Source: Bradyrhizobium sp. (GTDB lineage Bacteria > Pseudomonadota > Alphaproteobacteria > Rhizobiales > Xanthobacteraceae). Taken from it: a DNA stretch of 64,000 bases. The notes beneath the pieces were generated by a model that saw only the letters and a list, made by a program, of their open reading frames with translations, was not told the DNA's origin and searched no databases. Position numbers and translations under genes: made by a program. Positions 19,279-29,045 of this stretch are shown here, piece after piece. Every line of letters starts with the position of its first letter. The first letter of the stretch is position 1. The stretch is taken from positions 1-64,000 of the forward strand of contig NZ_SSNA01000112.1 in assembly GCF_004799445.1 (NCBI RefSeq), written 5' to 3'.

Positions 19279-19443
19279 TTGCAGCGCATTTTCTCGAAAT
19301 TCTTGTCGGATCAATCCGGTGCGACCGCGATTGAATACGGTCTGATCGCGGCGGGTATCGCGCTTGCGATCATCGCGGTGGTGAACGGTCTGGGTTCGAA
19401 CCTCAACGACAAGTTCACGTCGGTCAATACTTCGTTGAAGTAG
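19279..19443 (+). CDS. Flp/Fap family type IVb pilin
   Basis: LSDQSGATAIEYGLIAAGIALAIIAVVNGLGSNLNDKFTSVNTSLK; TTG start after AAAGGAGGCAGG. Confidence 0.9.
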   Translation: MQRIFSKFLSDQSGATAIEYGLIAAGIALAIIAVVNGLGSNLNDKFTSVNTSLK

Positions 19444-19488
19444 GCTTCTGCCCCCTTCTCAGGGGTATACTCGAGCGACACATGGCGT

Positions 19489-19522
19489 GGCCCCGCCGGA
19501 TCTGATCCGGCGGGGCCTTTCT
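19489..19522 (+). terminator. Rho-independent terminator after flp
   Basis: GGCCCCGCCGGATC-T-GATCCGGCGGGGCC-TTTCT, perfect 14-bp stem. Confidence 0.8.
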
Positions 19523-19656
19523 CTGTCGCAAGTGCCGGACCCGAGGTGGCCGCGAGCCCTTTTTGGCGCTAGCTTTTTGTTTTGACGCGTTTTCTTTACG
19601 CGAACCGGGGCCCACCCCCGGATCAAGTCCGAGGGCATGCTTCGCCGGAAAACGCT

Positions 19657-20661
19657 CTAACCGCCGAAGCCGACCATGACGAATACCGCGAGCATCACCC
19701 CGCCGAACACGGCGCAAATGGCCGCGGCGATCAGTGGCGCCAGCGATCCCTGCCGGCTGTCCGGCTCCAGCACCGCGTTGCCCGGCTGCTCCGGATCGTA
19801 ATAGACCGTGACGGGCTGCCCCTGCCGGTACTGGCTCGCCGCCTTTTCCGCGAGTTCGCGCAGGCCATAGATCGCGGTCGCGCCCCAGTTGGCGGCGGTG
19901 CCGACAAAGTCGCGCTTGCCGACCTGATAGGCGTAGCGCAGGTCGACCTGATAGCGATAGATCCTGCGAATGCGGGATTTGTCGTCGTTGTCCTTCTCCT
20001 CGATCGCTTCCTCGATCACGTCCGACAGGGTGATGTTGCCGGCCGCCGTCGGCCATCGCGCGCTGGCACTGGCCACCTGCCGCTGACGCACGTATGCGAT
20101 GACGCCGAAGACGGCGCCGAGCAGGACAAGAACCGGCAAGGGAAAGACAAACAGCGGAACGCCCTTATCGGTATAGAGCACGTGGCCTGCGATCGAATGC
20201 GCAACCAGAACGGCCGCGATCAAGCCAAACACGATCGCAAAAGCGATCAGCGCTGCGAGATTTCCCTGATTGCTCGGCTCCAGCAGCGCGTTTTTGGGAT
20301 CGTTCGGGTCGACATGGACGTCGACGCGGGCGCCGACCGGATATCTTGCCACCGTCCGCAAGGCGAGCACGCGCGTCGTGAGCGGCGCCCCACCGACGCC
20401 GATCTGGTCGCCCTCGATGTCCTGGCCGCCGACGCGATAGCGATAATGGATGATGGGGGTGGCGTCGTTGAGATCGTCCGATACGTGGCTGGGAGGCTGA
20501 TCTACTTTTGATACGGTGATGACGCCCTCAACCGCGTCCCAGTTGCCGGCGGCCTGCATCCGGCTTCGCATGCGAAACATGTTGAACAGGAGGCCGGCGA
20601 AAATCAGCGTGCAAACGGCGGCGGCAATCTGGGTCCAGAGCAATTGGTGGGCATCCAGCAT
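19657..20661 (-). CDS. DUF3592 domain-containing membrane protein (two DUF3592-like units)
   Basis: Repeated units YRYRVGGQDIEGDQIGVGG...YPVGARVDVHVDPNDPKNALLEP and YQVGKRDFVGTAANWG...YRQGQPVTVYYDPEQPGNAVLEP. Confidence 0.85.
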   Translation of the reverse strand: MLDAHQLLWTQIAAAVCTLIFAGLLFNMFRMRSRMQAAGNWDAVEGVITVSKVDQPPSHVSDDLNDATPIIHYRYRVGGQDIEGDQIGVGGAPLTTRVLALRTVARYPVGARVDVHVDPNDPKNALLEPSNQGNLAALIAFAIVFGLIAAVLVAHSIAGHVLYTDKGVPLFVFPLPVLVLLGAVFGVIAYVRQRQVASASARWPTAAGNITLSDVIEEAIEEKDNDDKSRIRRIYRYQVDLRYAYQVGKRDFVGTAANWGATAIYGLRELAEKAASQYRQGQPVTVYYDPEQPGNAVLEPDSRQGSLAPLIAAAICAVFGGVMLAVFVMVGFGG

Positions 20662-20712
20662 GGGCTTTCCTCAAAAGGGCTCTTGAAAATGACACGAAGT
20701 ATTCGGCCTGCT

Positions 20713-20790
20713 CGTCATTCCGGGTTCGATGCGGAGCTTGTCATCGGGCCGCGCTTCGCGCGGGCCCGTTGGCATCGCGCCGGAATGACG
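20713..20790. repeat. Intergenic nested inverted repeat
   Basis: CGTCATTCCGG ... CCGGAATGACG perfect 11-bp outer arms with inner GGGCC(GC)..GCGGGCCC hairpin. Confidence 0.6.
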
Positions 20791-20811
20791 GATTGCAATT
20801 ATTCGCCGAAC

Positions 20812-21168
20812 TCACTGGTGCGGCACAACCGCATACGGCGTGGTGTAGGGTTCGACCCGCAGCGATGAATTCGCGATCAGCCCGATCTTCGCGGTCGGCG
20901 CCTGCTGCAATTCGCCGTTGGGGCCGCGATGCACATTGTATTGCCACACCGCCATGTCGCCCCTCTGCGCCAGCGCATGCGCCACCGCGCTCGCATCCGT
21001 ACCGCCGAGCCCCTTGAGCTCGTCGGGGGAAAGCCCGATGACGATTTCGTCCTTGACGGTGATGACCTTGAACAGCTCCGTCTTGGTCTCCTCCGCAAAC
21101 GCGCCTTGCGGAGGCGCAACGGTGAGCGCCAGAGCGCCGCTTTTGACAAGATCGCGCCGAGATAACAT
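20812..21168 (-). CDS. Hypothetical exported protein
   Basis: MLSRRDLVKSGALALTVAPPQGAFAEETKTELFKVITVKDEIVIGLSPDELKGLGGTDASAVAHALAQRG. Confidence 0.75.
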   Translation of the reverse strand: MLSRRDLVKSGALALTVAPPQGAFAEETKTELFKVITVKDEIVIGLSPDELKGLGGTDASAVAHALAQRGDMAVWQYNVHRGPNGELQQAPTAKIGLIANSSLRVEPYTTPYAVVPHQ

Positions 21169-21549
21169 GCACCGCCTCTTTCTGTCCGGATGACATGCCG
21201 TGGCGTTGACGTGCAGCCGCCGGCACGGTCGATCTCGGGCATCGCCTCGATCGCACCGGCATTGGTCGCGGCAGGCCGCGTTTAAGTTCACATGCCCCTG
21301 GGGCGGGCGCCGCATGGCGGGCGCCACGAGTTTTTCAGGCTGTCCGCGCCGATGTTTGGGCCTAACGTTGCTCTTGCGCGGGGGTCGGCGGTGGCTCCGG
21401 ATGGGTCGCCTCATAGGCCAGCCACAACTCGAGCGCGGCCAGGAATGCCACGGCCGCGCCGTCGCCGGGAATTGGGAACAGACTTTAGGCGAATGAACCT
21501 GATCGGCGGTTGCGCCGTCATAAGGAGGGAGCCGCCCCGGGGGACCGCC

Positions 21550-22020
21550 ATGAAATACGCGCTTGCGATTTGCTGCTTGATTTGCGTTGGCGTCGCCGCC
21601 GTTGCTCCGGCCAAAGCCGCCGACGCGTTCTACATCGGGACCTGGAAGCTCGCCGGCGCGGTGGTGGCGCCATGGGCCGATCCCGGGCAAAAGCCCGATG
21701 GCGCCGAGCCGGCGCGGCTGATCGGCAAGACCGTCGTCCTGCGGCCCAGGGAAATCGCCGGGCCGCGTCCGTTCGCCTGCGCGGCTCCGCACTACAAGGT
21801 CAGCGTTTTCACCGCCGACATGGCTTTCCAGGGCGCCTTTGAAGAAATGCGATCGAACAACAAGTCGGTCGATCCGGACAAGCTCGCCGCCTCGCTCGGC
21901 CTTACCGGGAAAAGCATCAAGACGCTGGAAACCGGCTGCGAGATCGACTTTCATTTCATCGACGATTCGACCGCGGAAATCGGCCTCAACGACCGCGTCT
22001 ATACGCTGAAGAAGCAGTAG
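21550..22020 (+). CDS. Hypothetical secreted protein
   Basis: MKYALAICCLICVGVAAVAPAKAADAFYIGTWKLAGAVVAPW signal peptide, RBS GGAGGGAG upstream. Confidence 0.75.
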   Translation: MKYALAICCLICVGVAAVAPAKAADAFYIGTWKLAGAVVAPWADPGQKPDGAEPARLIGKTVVLRPREIAGPRPFACAAPHYKVSVFTADMAFQGAFEEMRSNNKSVDPDKLAASLGLTGKSIKTLETGCEIDFHFIDDSTAEIGLNDRVYTLKKQ

Positions 22021-22128
22021 CGGCCCGCGCCTCGCCCGGTAGCTCTTCTGTTGCGCCTTGTGGAGCGGCCGATCGCGAGCATGAACCGATGGCCTCTTGG
22101 CCGCGACCAACTGTGAGGAAGGGTGCAG

Positions 22129-22275
22129 ATGGCCAATTTTTTGCAGTGGATGGGTTTTGCCTTCGGTCTCGGCGTGATTGTGCTCGGCCTGTCAGCCTTC
22201 TTTCGCGGCTTTTCGCTGCCGCCGAATTCCCCCGAGCATCGCGCGAATGGCAAGGACGAGACCTGGCGCCTCTGA
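22129..22275 (+). CDS. Small membrane protein
   Basis: MANFLQWMGFAFGLGVIVLGLSAFFRGFSLPPNSPEHRANGKDETWRL. Confidence 0.5.
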   Translation: MANFLQWMGFAFGLGVIVLGLSAFFRGFSLPPNSPEHRANGKDETWRL

Positions 22276-22289
22276 TCCCCGGCGCGCGT

Positions 22290-23291
22290 TCAGTCGCAGG
22301 TCAGAACGATCTTCCCTTCCACCGTGCCTGTGGCCAGCAGTTCGAGTGCCTGCTTCGCTTCAGCAATCGGAAATGTCGCGGCGATGACCGGCTGGATTTG
22401 CCGGCGCGCGACCAGCGTGAAGATCTTCGGCAGGTCTTCGAGAAAGGGCTGCTTGTCCTTTCGGTACCACAATGAGATGCCGTAGAACGTGCCGCGGCGC
22501 CCGCGCAGGCGGCTACCTGCAAAGACATCGAAGAACGTGCGCGCCTGCGCAAGCCTGCCATCGACCGCCATGAAGCCGTAGCCGACGACCGTGCCGCCAC
22601 GCCGTACCGCGCGAACGCATTTGAGGATATTCGCACCACCAATCGCATCGAAGGCGACATCGACGCCATCAGGCTCGCGCGCGCGGATGAGACGGTCGAT
22701 GGGGCCGGCCCGATAGTCGATCGGCGTTGCCCCGAGTTGGGCAACTATCCCGTGCTTTCTCACTGAGGCGGCGCCGTAGGTTTTGACGCCGACTAGCCGC
22801 AGGAGCTGCAGGATCGCCGTTCCGACGCCGCCGCCCGCGCCGGTGATGAGCGCGCTCTCGCCGGCTTGCACCTTCGCCGCACGGTGGATCATTTGCCACG
22901 CGCTGACGTAGTTCAGGATGACGGCTGCGGCTTCCACGTCGGAGACCTCATCGGGGATCGGCACGAAATGCTCCGCGCCGCGAACCAGCCGTTCGGCAAA
23001 GCCGCCATGGACCGTCAGCGCGGCAACGCGCTGTCCAACATGAAAACCCGTCACGCCATCGCCGAGCGCCTCGACGATGCCTGCGATCTCGTAACCGCCG
23101 ACAAAGGGGATTTTGGGGGCGAAGGCGTAGCTTCCCGCCAGCATCGTCAGGTCCGTCGCGCCGACGCCGCAGGCGCGGACGCGGACCCGCAATTCGCCCG
23201 CACCGGGCTCGGCCACCGGCAAGGCCACGGGCTGCAGCACCTCGGGCCCGCCCGGCTTCGTAATCATCATCGCGCGATAGGTTGTCGTCAT
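22290..23291 (-). CDS. Zinc-binding alcohol dehydrogenase / quinone oxidoreductase family protein
   Basis: GPEVLQPVALPVAEPGAGELRVRVRACGVGATD, ALITGAGGGVGTAILQLLRLVGVKTYG. Confidence 0.9.
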   Translation of the reverse strand: MTTTYRAMMITKPGGPEVLQPVALPVAEPGAGELRVRVRACGVGATDLTMLAGSYAFAPKIPFVGGYEIAGIVEALGDGVTGFHVGQRVAALTVHGGFAERLVRGAEHFVPIPDEVSDVEAAAVILNYVSAWQMIHRAAKVQAGESALITGAGGGVGTAILQLLRLVGVKTYGAASVRKHGIVAQLGATPIDYRAGPIDRLIRAREPDGVDVAFDAIGGANILKCVRAVRRGGTVVGYGFMAVDGRLAQARTFFDVFAGSRLRGRRGTFYGISLWYRKDKQPFLEDLPKIFTLVARRQIQPVIAATFPIAEAKQALELLATGTVEGKIVLTCD

Positions 23292-23387
23292 GGCGCATCT
23301 CCTTCAGGCGTGTCGATGCGGTGGAGTATGGCGACTGCCTTGATAAAGGAAATTGCGCGAACTCGTATCCATGATATACATTTTTGT

Positions 23388-24296
23388 ATGATGCAGGGCG
23401 AACCCGGCTGGGAGCTGTACCGTACGTTTCTGGAAGTCGTTCGCGACGGCAGCCTGTCGGGCGCGGCAAGAAAGCTTTCATTGACGCAGCCGACCGTCGG
23501 GCGTCACGTCGATGCGCTTGAGGCTTCGCTCGGACTGTCACTGTTCTCCCGTTCGCCGCAGGGGTTGAAGCCAACGCCTGCCGCGCTTGAACTGGTGAGC
23601 TACGCCGAGACCATGGCGGCCGCCTCGGCCGCGCTGCGCCGGACCGCCTCCGGCGGCGCCAAGGCCGATCGCGGCACGGTTCGCGTTACGGCCAGCGAGA
23701 TGATCGGATGCGAGGTGCTGCCGCCACTGCTGGCGAGCTTTCGCGACAGCCATCCCGGCATCACGCTGGAGTTGGCGCTCAATAACCGCAACGAAGACCT
23801 GTTGCGGCGGGATGCGGACATCGCCGTCCGCATGGTCCGTCCCCGGCAGAAGTCGCTCGTCGCCCGCCGCGTCGGCAAGAGCGCGATCGGATTTTATGCG
23901 CATCGAAATTACGCGGAAAAATACGGCCTTCCGAAACAGATCGCGGACTTCGAGAAACACTGCCTGATCGGCTTTGACCGGGACGATCTGGCGCTTCGCA
24001 GCCTTGGCAAGCTGCCGGGGCTGGTGACGCGGGACAATTTCGGTTTCCGCTGCGACAGTGATCTGGCCCAGTTCTCGGCCCTGAAGGCAGGCGTCGGGAT
24101 CGGTGGTTGCCAGCACAACATCGCCCGGCGCTTTCCGGAACTGGTGCCGGTACTTGCAAAGGCGATCCGCTTTGAACTGGAAGTATGGGTCGCGATGCAC
24201 GAGGATATGCGATCCACAGGCCGTGTCCGGCTGTTGTTCGATCACCTCGCGGCGGGACTTTCGGCCTTTGTCCGGGGCGTTGGCGCCGGTGGCTGA
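23388..24296 (+). CDS. LysR family transcriptional regulator
   Basis: WELYRTFLEVVRDGSLSGAARKLSLTQPTVGRHVDALEASLGLSLFSRSPQGLKPTPAA; divergent from oxidoreductase. Confidence 0.92.
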   Translation: MMQGEPGWELYRTFLEVVRDGSLSGAARKLSLTQPTVGRHVDALEASLGLSLFSRSPQGLKPTPAALELVSYAETMAAASAALRRTASGGAKADRGTVRVTASEMIGCEVLPPLLASFRDSHPGITLELALNNRNEDLLRRDADIAVRMVRPRQKSLVARRVGKSAIGFYAHRNYAEKYGLPKQIADFEKHCLIGFDRDDLALRSLGKLPGLVTRDNFGFRCDSDLAQFSALKAGVGIGGCQHNIARRFPELVPVLAKAIRFELEVWVAMHEDMRSTGRVRLLFDHLAAGLSAFVRGVGAGG

Positions 24297-24380
24297 TCAG
24301 CTTTAAAGCGGCGAAACACAACAGCCGCGCGCTTGCTCCGCGTCGGCTAATTCCTCGCCAATCCCTGCTGCTGAGCCGAG

Positions 24381-24644
24381 CTAGAACTGGCTGCGATCTG
24401 CGACGGGAGTTTTTGCCGCTGGCTCCAGGCTGGCAATTCTGCGCTCGGCTTCAACTGCCAATCGCACTTCCTTGGCACTCGAGAGCGCCCTGCGAATATT
24501 TCTGTCTTCCGAACTGCTGTCGAACGTGATCAGCCGATTGCAGTTCGTACAGTTGGTTTGAAGCCCGTCGCGGACCCGATGCGCGCGCTCGCGAAACACC
24601 TGCGAGCATTTCGTGCACTTGATTCTGACTTTTTCGTCGATCAT
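24381..24644 (-). CDS. Small zinc-ribbon protein
   Basis: VRIKCTKCSQVF...TNCTNCNRLITFD. Confidence 0.65.
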   Translation of the reverse strand: MIDEKVRIKCTKCSQVFRERAHRVRDGLQTNCTNCNRLITFDSSSEDRNIRRALSSAKEVRLAVEAERRIASLEPAAKTPVADRSQF

Positions 24645-25030
24645 GAAACACCCCTGAATGCAGCCAATCTGCGTTCCAAGGCTTAACGTTGCGTTTGCGG
24701 GCAGGCTAAAACTCTAACGAGTCGAGGCGGCAACGCCGGTGAAAGCCGGTATCGCGGTTGCCGTTGCGGCAAGCCGCACCTTCCACGGGCATCGCGCGTC
24801 TGCCGTCCTTCCCGCGCGAAACCGTGCCTCGCCGTGCCGTCGCCGTCATTCGGCCCGACCTATTTCAGATGACGGTAGCGAATTCTTAAGGATGAAACCG
24901 CTCCGCCCGGCGTTACCGGATCGAACAACCCTTTTGACACCGTTCGACCGATATGTTTTTGCCGCCGATATGGTCGCCCTCCATCGGGGCCACACCTCGA
25001 TGGCTTCCGGACCGGCATCAGGATTGCACG

Positions 25031-27694
25031 ATGCGCGCTCACGATTGCCCGGTGATCGAAACCCCCGACTTGCTGCTCGCTGTGCTTGAGCGGGCGAACG
25101 ACGGCGTCGTGATCGTCGATGGCGATCTTCACGTCAGCCATTTCAATGCAGCAGCCGAACGGCTCTGGCAGCTCGATCGCGCCGAAGTGCTCGGCCATCA
25201 TGTCAGCCGCCTGGGACTGACGGACATCGAACTAAAGGACTTGGCACTGCATCATGTGGCGACCGCGGCCTCGGGTCAGCTGAACGGCAGCGACGCCACG
25301 CCGCGATCTGGCCCCGAGATCAGGATCCAGCGCAAGGATGGCAGCCGGATCCGTGCCGCGCTGTCGCTTTCGCGCGTCGAGGCCGGCGGTCAAGGCCGTA
25401 CCGTCGCCTTCGTTCGGGACATCACCGCCGAGGTTGGATTACGCGAAAGACTGGCGTTGCTCTCGTTGATCGCCGACAGGACCAGCCGCGCAGTGGTCGT
25501 CACCGATCACAACTTGAAGGTCGTCTATACCAACGCTGCGTTCTCGGGAATGTTCGGGTATTCGATCGAGGAAGCACAGGGCCGCCAGGCGAACGAGCTC
25601 CTGGTGGGCCGGCATACCGACCGCAGGACGCTGGCGAGGTTGCGACGCGTGATCGGCCAGGAAAGCGGCGGCGAAGAGGAAATCCTCAGCTACGACAAAA
25701 ACGGCGACGAAGTCTGGATCTCGGCCAATGTCACCACGTTCCGCAACGATCGCGGACGGGTCAAGTACATGTGCGCGCTGCTGACCGATATCACCGAGAC
25801 CCGGCAATTGCGGTCGCTGCAGCAGCTGATCATGACCGCGCTGGCCGATGAAATCCCGCTTACGGATATCGCCGACCAGCTTTGCCGGCGCGTCGAGCAA
25901 ATCGCGCCAGACGTCGTTTCGTCGCTGCTCCACATCGACGCCAACGGATTGGTCCATCCGCTGGGCGGCCCCAGTCTTCCCGACGACTATTCCCGGGCGC
26001 TGGAGGGCATCGCGATTGGCCCCGATACGGGGTCCTGCGGATCAGCGGCATTTTACGGCAAGCCGGTGCTGGCGATGGATATCGACACCGATCCGCGCTG
26101 GCAGCCGTTCAAGGCCCGGCCGCTCGAGGTTGGCTTGCGGGCGTGCTGGTCCACGCCGATCAAGGCCAAGGACGGCCGCGTGATCGGAACCTTCGCCTTC
26201 TATTTCAGGGAATGCCGTGCGCCGAGCCGCTGGCATCAGGCCATTGTCGACGCCTGCGTGCATCTCGGGGCGCTGGCGATCGAGCGCAATGACGCACGAG
26301 CCCAGATCGCGCGGCTCGCCTATCATGATATGCTGACCGGCCTGCCGAACCGCGCGCAGTTGCGTGGTCTGATCTCCCAGGCGATCGAAGCCTGTTCCGA
26401 GGGAAAACACGTTGCGCTGGCGTTTCTGGATGTCGATAACTTCAAGGACGTCAACGATACGCTCGGACACTCGGCCGGCGACGAATTGCTCATCCAGTTT
26501 GCCCAGTGCCTGCGCGCGCAGCTTCAGCCGGGTGACTTGCTGGGGCGTCTGGGCGGCGACGAATTCGTGATTGTGCTGCCGAACCGCGATGCTGCCGAAG
26601 CCTCGATGGTCGCCTCGCGGATTACCGATGCTCTGATCATGCCGCTGCGGATCGGAACCAGACAGGTGCCGATGTCTGCCAGCATCGGCATCAGTGTCTA
26701 TCCGGACAACGCGACCGACATCGATACCCTGATACAGCAGGCCGATGCGGCGATGTACAAGGCCAAGCGGGCGGGCCGTTCCACGTACCGCTTCTTCAGC
26801 GCCGACATGAACAGGCTCGCCGAGCAACGGCTGGTCCTGAGCGCGGCGTTGCGCAGCGCGATCGCAAGTGACGCCCTGAAATTGCATTATCAGCCGCAGA
26901 TCCGGACGGTCGACGGCGCCATCCATGGCGTCGAGGCGCTGGCGCGTTGGCATGATCCCGTGCTCGGCGAGGTCTCGCCTGCGAAGTTCATCCCGCTGGC
27001 CGAAGAGTGCGGCCTGATCGAGCAGATCGGCCTGTGGTCGATACGCGAGGCCTGCCGGCAGATGGCGGAGTGGCGCCAGTCCGGGCTCGACATACCCTGT
27101 GTCTCCGTCAACCTGTCTCCCATCAACTTCCAGAACGTGAACCTGGCAGCGGCGGTCGCCGAGATCCTGGCGGACCATGGGCTGCCGCCGGAAGTACTCA
27201 TGCTCGAGATTACCGAAGGCGTGATTATGAACGAGCGCTCGGTCGCGATCGAGACGATGCATGCCGTTCGCAAGCTGGGGGTGGGGCTGTCGCTGGATGA
27301 TTTTGGAACGGGTTATTCGAGCCTCAGCCGGTTGACGCAACTGCCGATTCGCGAGCTGAAGATCGACCGCGGCTTCATGCGCGATATCGAGAGCAACGCC
27401 AGCGCGCGGGCGATCGTTACCACCGTGGTTCGCGTCGGCCAGAGCCTGCAACTCATCGTCGTCGCCGAGGGCGTCGAAACCGAGTTGCAGCGAAATCTGC
27501 TCGCCGAACTCGGATGCGATGTGCTGCAGGGATTCCTCTACGCCCCCGCGCTGTCACCCCCAGCCTTCGGGCGCTGGCTGCTTGAGCATAGCGCCAGCCG
27601 AGCGAGCGTGATGCTCAGGCGCATCGGTCGATCGCTGTCGCAGCCGCCGGCCGAGTCTTCGCCCAGCGCCTCCTCAGCCGAGCGGCTGGGATAG
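25031..27694 (+). CDS. PAS-PAS-GAF-GGDEF-EAL bifunctional-type c-di-GMP enzyme
   Basis: GRLGGDEFVIVL, GVEALARWHD (EAL), EITEGVIMN, DDFGTGYSSLSRL; PAS motifs N-terminal. Confidence 0.93.
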   Translation: MRAHDCPVIETPDLLLAVLERANDGVVIVDGDLHVSHFNAAAERLWQLDRAEVLGHHVSRLGLTDIELKDLALHHVATAASGQLNGSDATPRSGPEIRIQRKDGSRIRAALSLSRVEAGGQGRTVAFVRDITAEVGLRERLALLSLIADRTSRAVVVTDHNLKVVYTNAAFSGMFGYSIEEAQGRQANELLVGRHTDRRTLARLRRVIGQESGGEEEILSYDKNGDEVWISANVTTFRNDRGRVKYMCALLTDITETRQLRSLQQLIMTALADEIPLTDIADQLCRRVEQIAPDVVSSLLHIDANGLVHPLGGPSLPDDYSRALEGIAIGPDTGSCGSAAFYGKPVLAMDIDTDPRWQPFKARPLEVGLRACWSTPIKAKDGRVIGTFAFYFRECRAPSRWHQAIVDACVHLGALAIERNDARAQIARLAYHDMLTGLPNRAQLRGLISQAIEACSEGKHVALAFLDVDNFKDVNDTLGHSAGDELLIQFAQCLRAQLQPGDLLGRLGGDEFVIVLPNRDAAEASMVASRITDALIMPLRIGTRQVPMSASIGISVYPDNATDIDTLIQQADAAMYKAKRAGRSTYRFFSADMNRLAEQRLVLSAALRSAIASDALKLHYQPQIRTVDGAIHGVEALARWHDPVLGEVSPAKFIPLAEECGLIEQIGLWSIREACRQMAEWRQSGLDIPCVSVNLSPINFQNVNLAAAVAEILADHGLPPEVLMLEITEGVIMNERSVAIETMHAVRKLGVGLSLDDFGTGYSSLSRLTQLPIRELKIDRGFMRDIESNASARAIVTTVVRVGQSLQLIVVAEGVETELQRNLLAELGCDVLQGFLYAPALSPPAFGRWLLEHSASRASVMLRRIGRSLSQPPAESSPSASSAERLG

Positions 27695-27849
27695 GGTGCT
27701 CCACCGCTCCGGCTGCCGGCCATCCACGTCTTTTATTCCGCAAGCGACGCCAAGACGTGGATGCCCTGCATCGCAGACAAGTTTAGGCCGTCTGCGCACG
27801 CTCGACTGGCCGGGCTTGACGGAAAGCAGGATGTTATTTCTGAACCTGG

Positions 27850-28272
27850 TCAGGCCGGCGAGGCGAGGGGCTTGCCCTTCTCCACGATATAGGTGCTCAC
27901 GATATGGCTCTTCTTGTCGCCATTCTTGCCGCCCGCATGCGGCGTGTTGGCCGGAATCACGACGGCGTCGCCCGGTTTAAAGGACTTGGTCGGCTGTCCC
28001 TCGATCGGCAGGTCAAATCCACCTTCGAGCATGTACGCAGATTCGATGCCCGGATGGGTATGCCGCCCGATGGTGACGCCGGGTTCGATTTCAATATCGA
28101 CAATGAGCGTGACATATCCCGGAGTCGGGCCGTCGGTCTGTGACAGAATCTTGCGCGCGACCCCCGGCGTTGCCGCGGGCGGTGTCTGCGCCGACGCGTC
28201 GGTCGCAGCGAATCCAGTGATGGAGCAGAGCGCGCAGGACGCAATGCCGGCAAAGCCTCGGCGTGTCAGCAT
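27850..28272 (-). CDS. Cupin domain protein with Tat-like signal
   Basis: MLTRRGFAGIASC..., GRHTHPGIESAYMLEGGFDLPIEG, KPGDAVVIPANTPHAG. Confidence 0.88.
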   Translation of the reverse strand: MLTRRGFAGIASCALCSITGFAATDASAQTPPAATPGVARKILSQTDGPTPGYVTLIVDIEIEPGVTIGRHTHPGIESAYMLEGGFDLPIEGQPTKSFKPGDAVVIPANTPHAGGKNGDKKSHIVSTYIVEKGKPLASPA

Positions 28273-28504
28273 GGAAACCTCCCTGTGATGCCCGGATCGC
28301 TGCCGGGCTTGGAGACCGGCATCGCCTCGCGCCGGTTTCGGCGCAAAACTGCCTGACCAGGCTGTGCTTGGCAAGCGGCGGCGTGGCGCCGTGCGCCGCG
28401 CCGGATGTCCAATCTGTAACCGGTCTCGATCGAACGCACGAGCCGCGACCCACCCATCCCAGTGGCAATGGAGGGTTGGCAACGCGGGATGGTCCTTGTG
28501 ACCG

Positions 28505-28753
28505 TTACCCGATCCTGCGGAAGGACATGCTCAAGCTCGGTTTTTCCGGGAACACCGGCTCGCGGTGAATCTGGGTGCCTGACTCGTCGACGACAACAAC
28601 CGCAAGGGCGGGATCCTTGGGTCGGGGATCATCGCGAAGCTCGCTTGCGAGATTCTTGCTGTGTTCGATCGCCGCCGAGACGGTGGGAAATTCCAGTCCC
28701 CCCTTGTCCCTGACGGGAACGCCATCCTTGATGTCGAAATAATAGGTCCGCAT
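28505..28753 (-). CDS. DUF6894-like small protein
   Basis: MRTYYFDIKDGVPVRDKGGLEFPTVSAAIEHSKNLASELRDDPR. Confidence 0.75.
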   Translation of the reverse strand: MRTYYFDIKDGVPVRDKGGLEFPTVSAAIEHSKNLASELRDDPRPKDPALAVVVVDESGTQIHREPVFPEKPSLSMSFRRIG

Positions 28754-28930
28754 GGCAATCCTCTGAATACACCTGGCAGATAGGGCGACAGACGCTCCCC
28801 AGCAGGGGAGCCCGAGGAGCATCCGTGACCCGACGTGCAGAGAAAACGTCCAGAGAAGCTGGCTCCGAATTTCTTCAGCCGCGCTGCTCCCTCACGTATG
28901 CACAGAGAAGCACACGCCGCAGGCCGCGCC

Positions 28931-28944
28931 TTGATCCTGGTCAA
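28931..28944. promoter_or_regulatory. FixK/FNR-type box candidate
   Basis: TTGATCCTGGTCAA (TTGA-N6-TCAA), about 100 bp upstream of slipin start. Confidence 0.5.
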
Positions 28945-29045
28945 TGCTTGCCGTGACCCCGGCGATTGTCCGCCGCGGCGTCGATCGCGCTGTCGCCACC
29001 CGGCGGTAACGTGCTAGGCTCGGTAAAATAACCGGTGAGGGCGTC

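Noticed and set aside
26042-27451. 469-aa antisense ORF inside the GGDEF-EAL gene
   Set aside because: Compositional shadow of the sense CDS; no RBS or domain.
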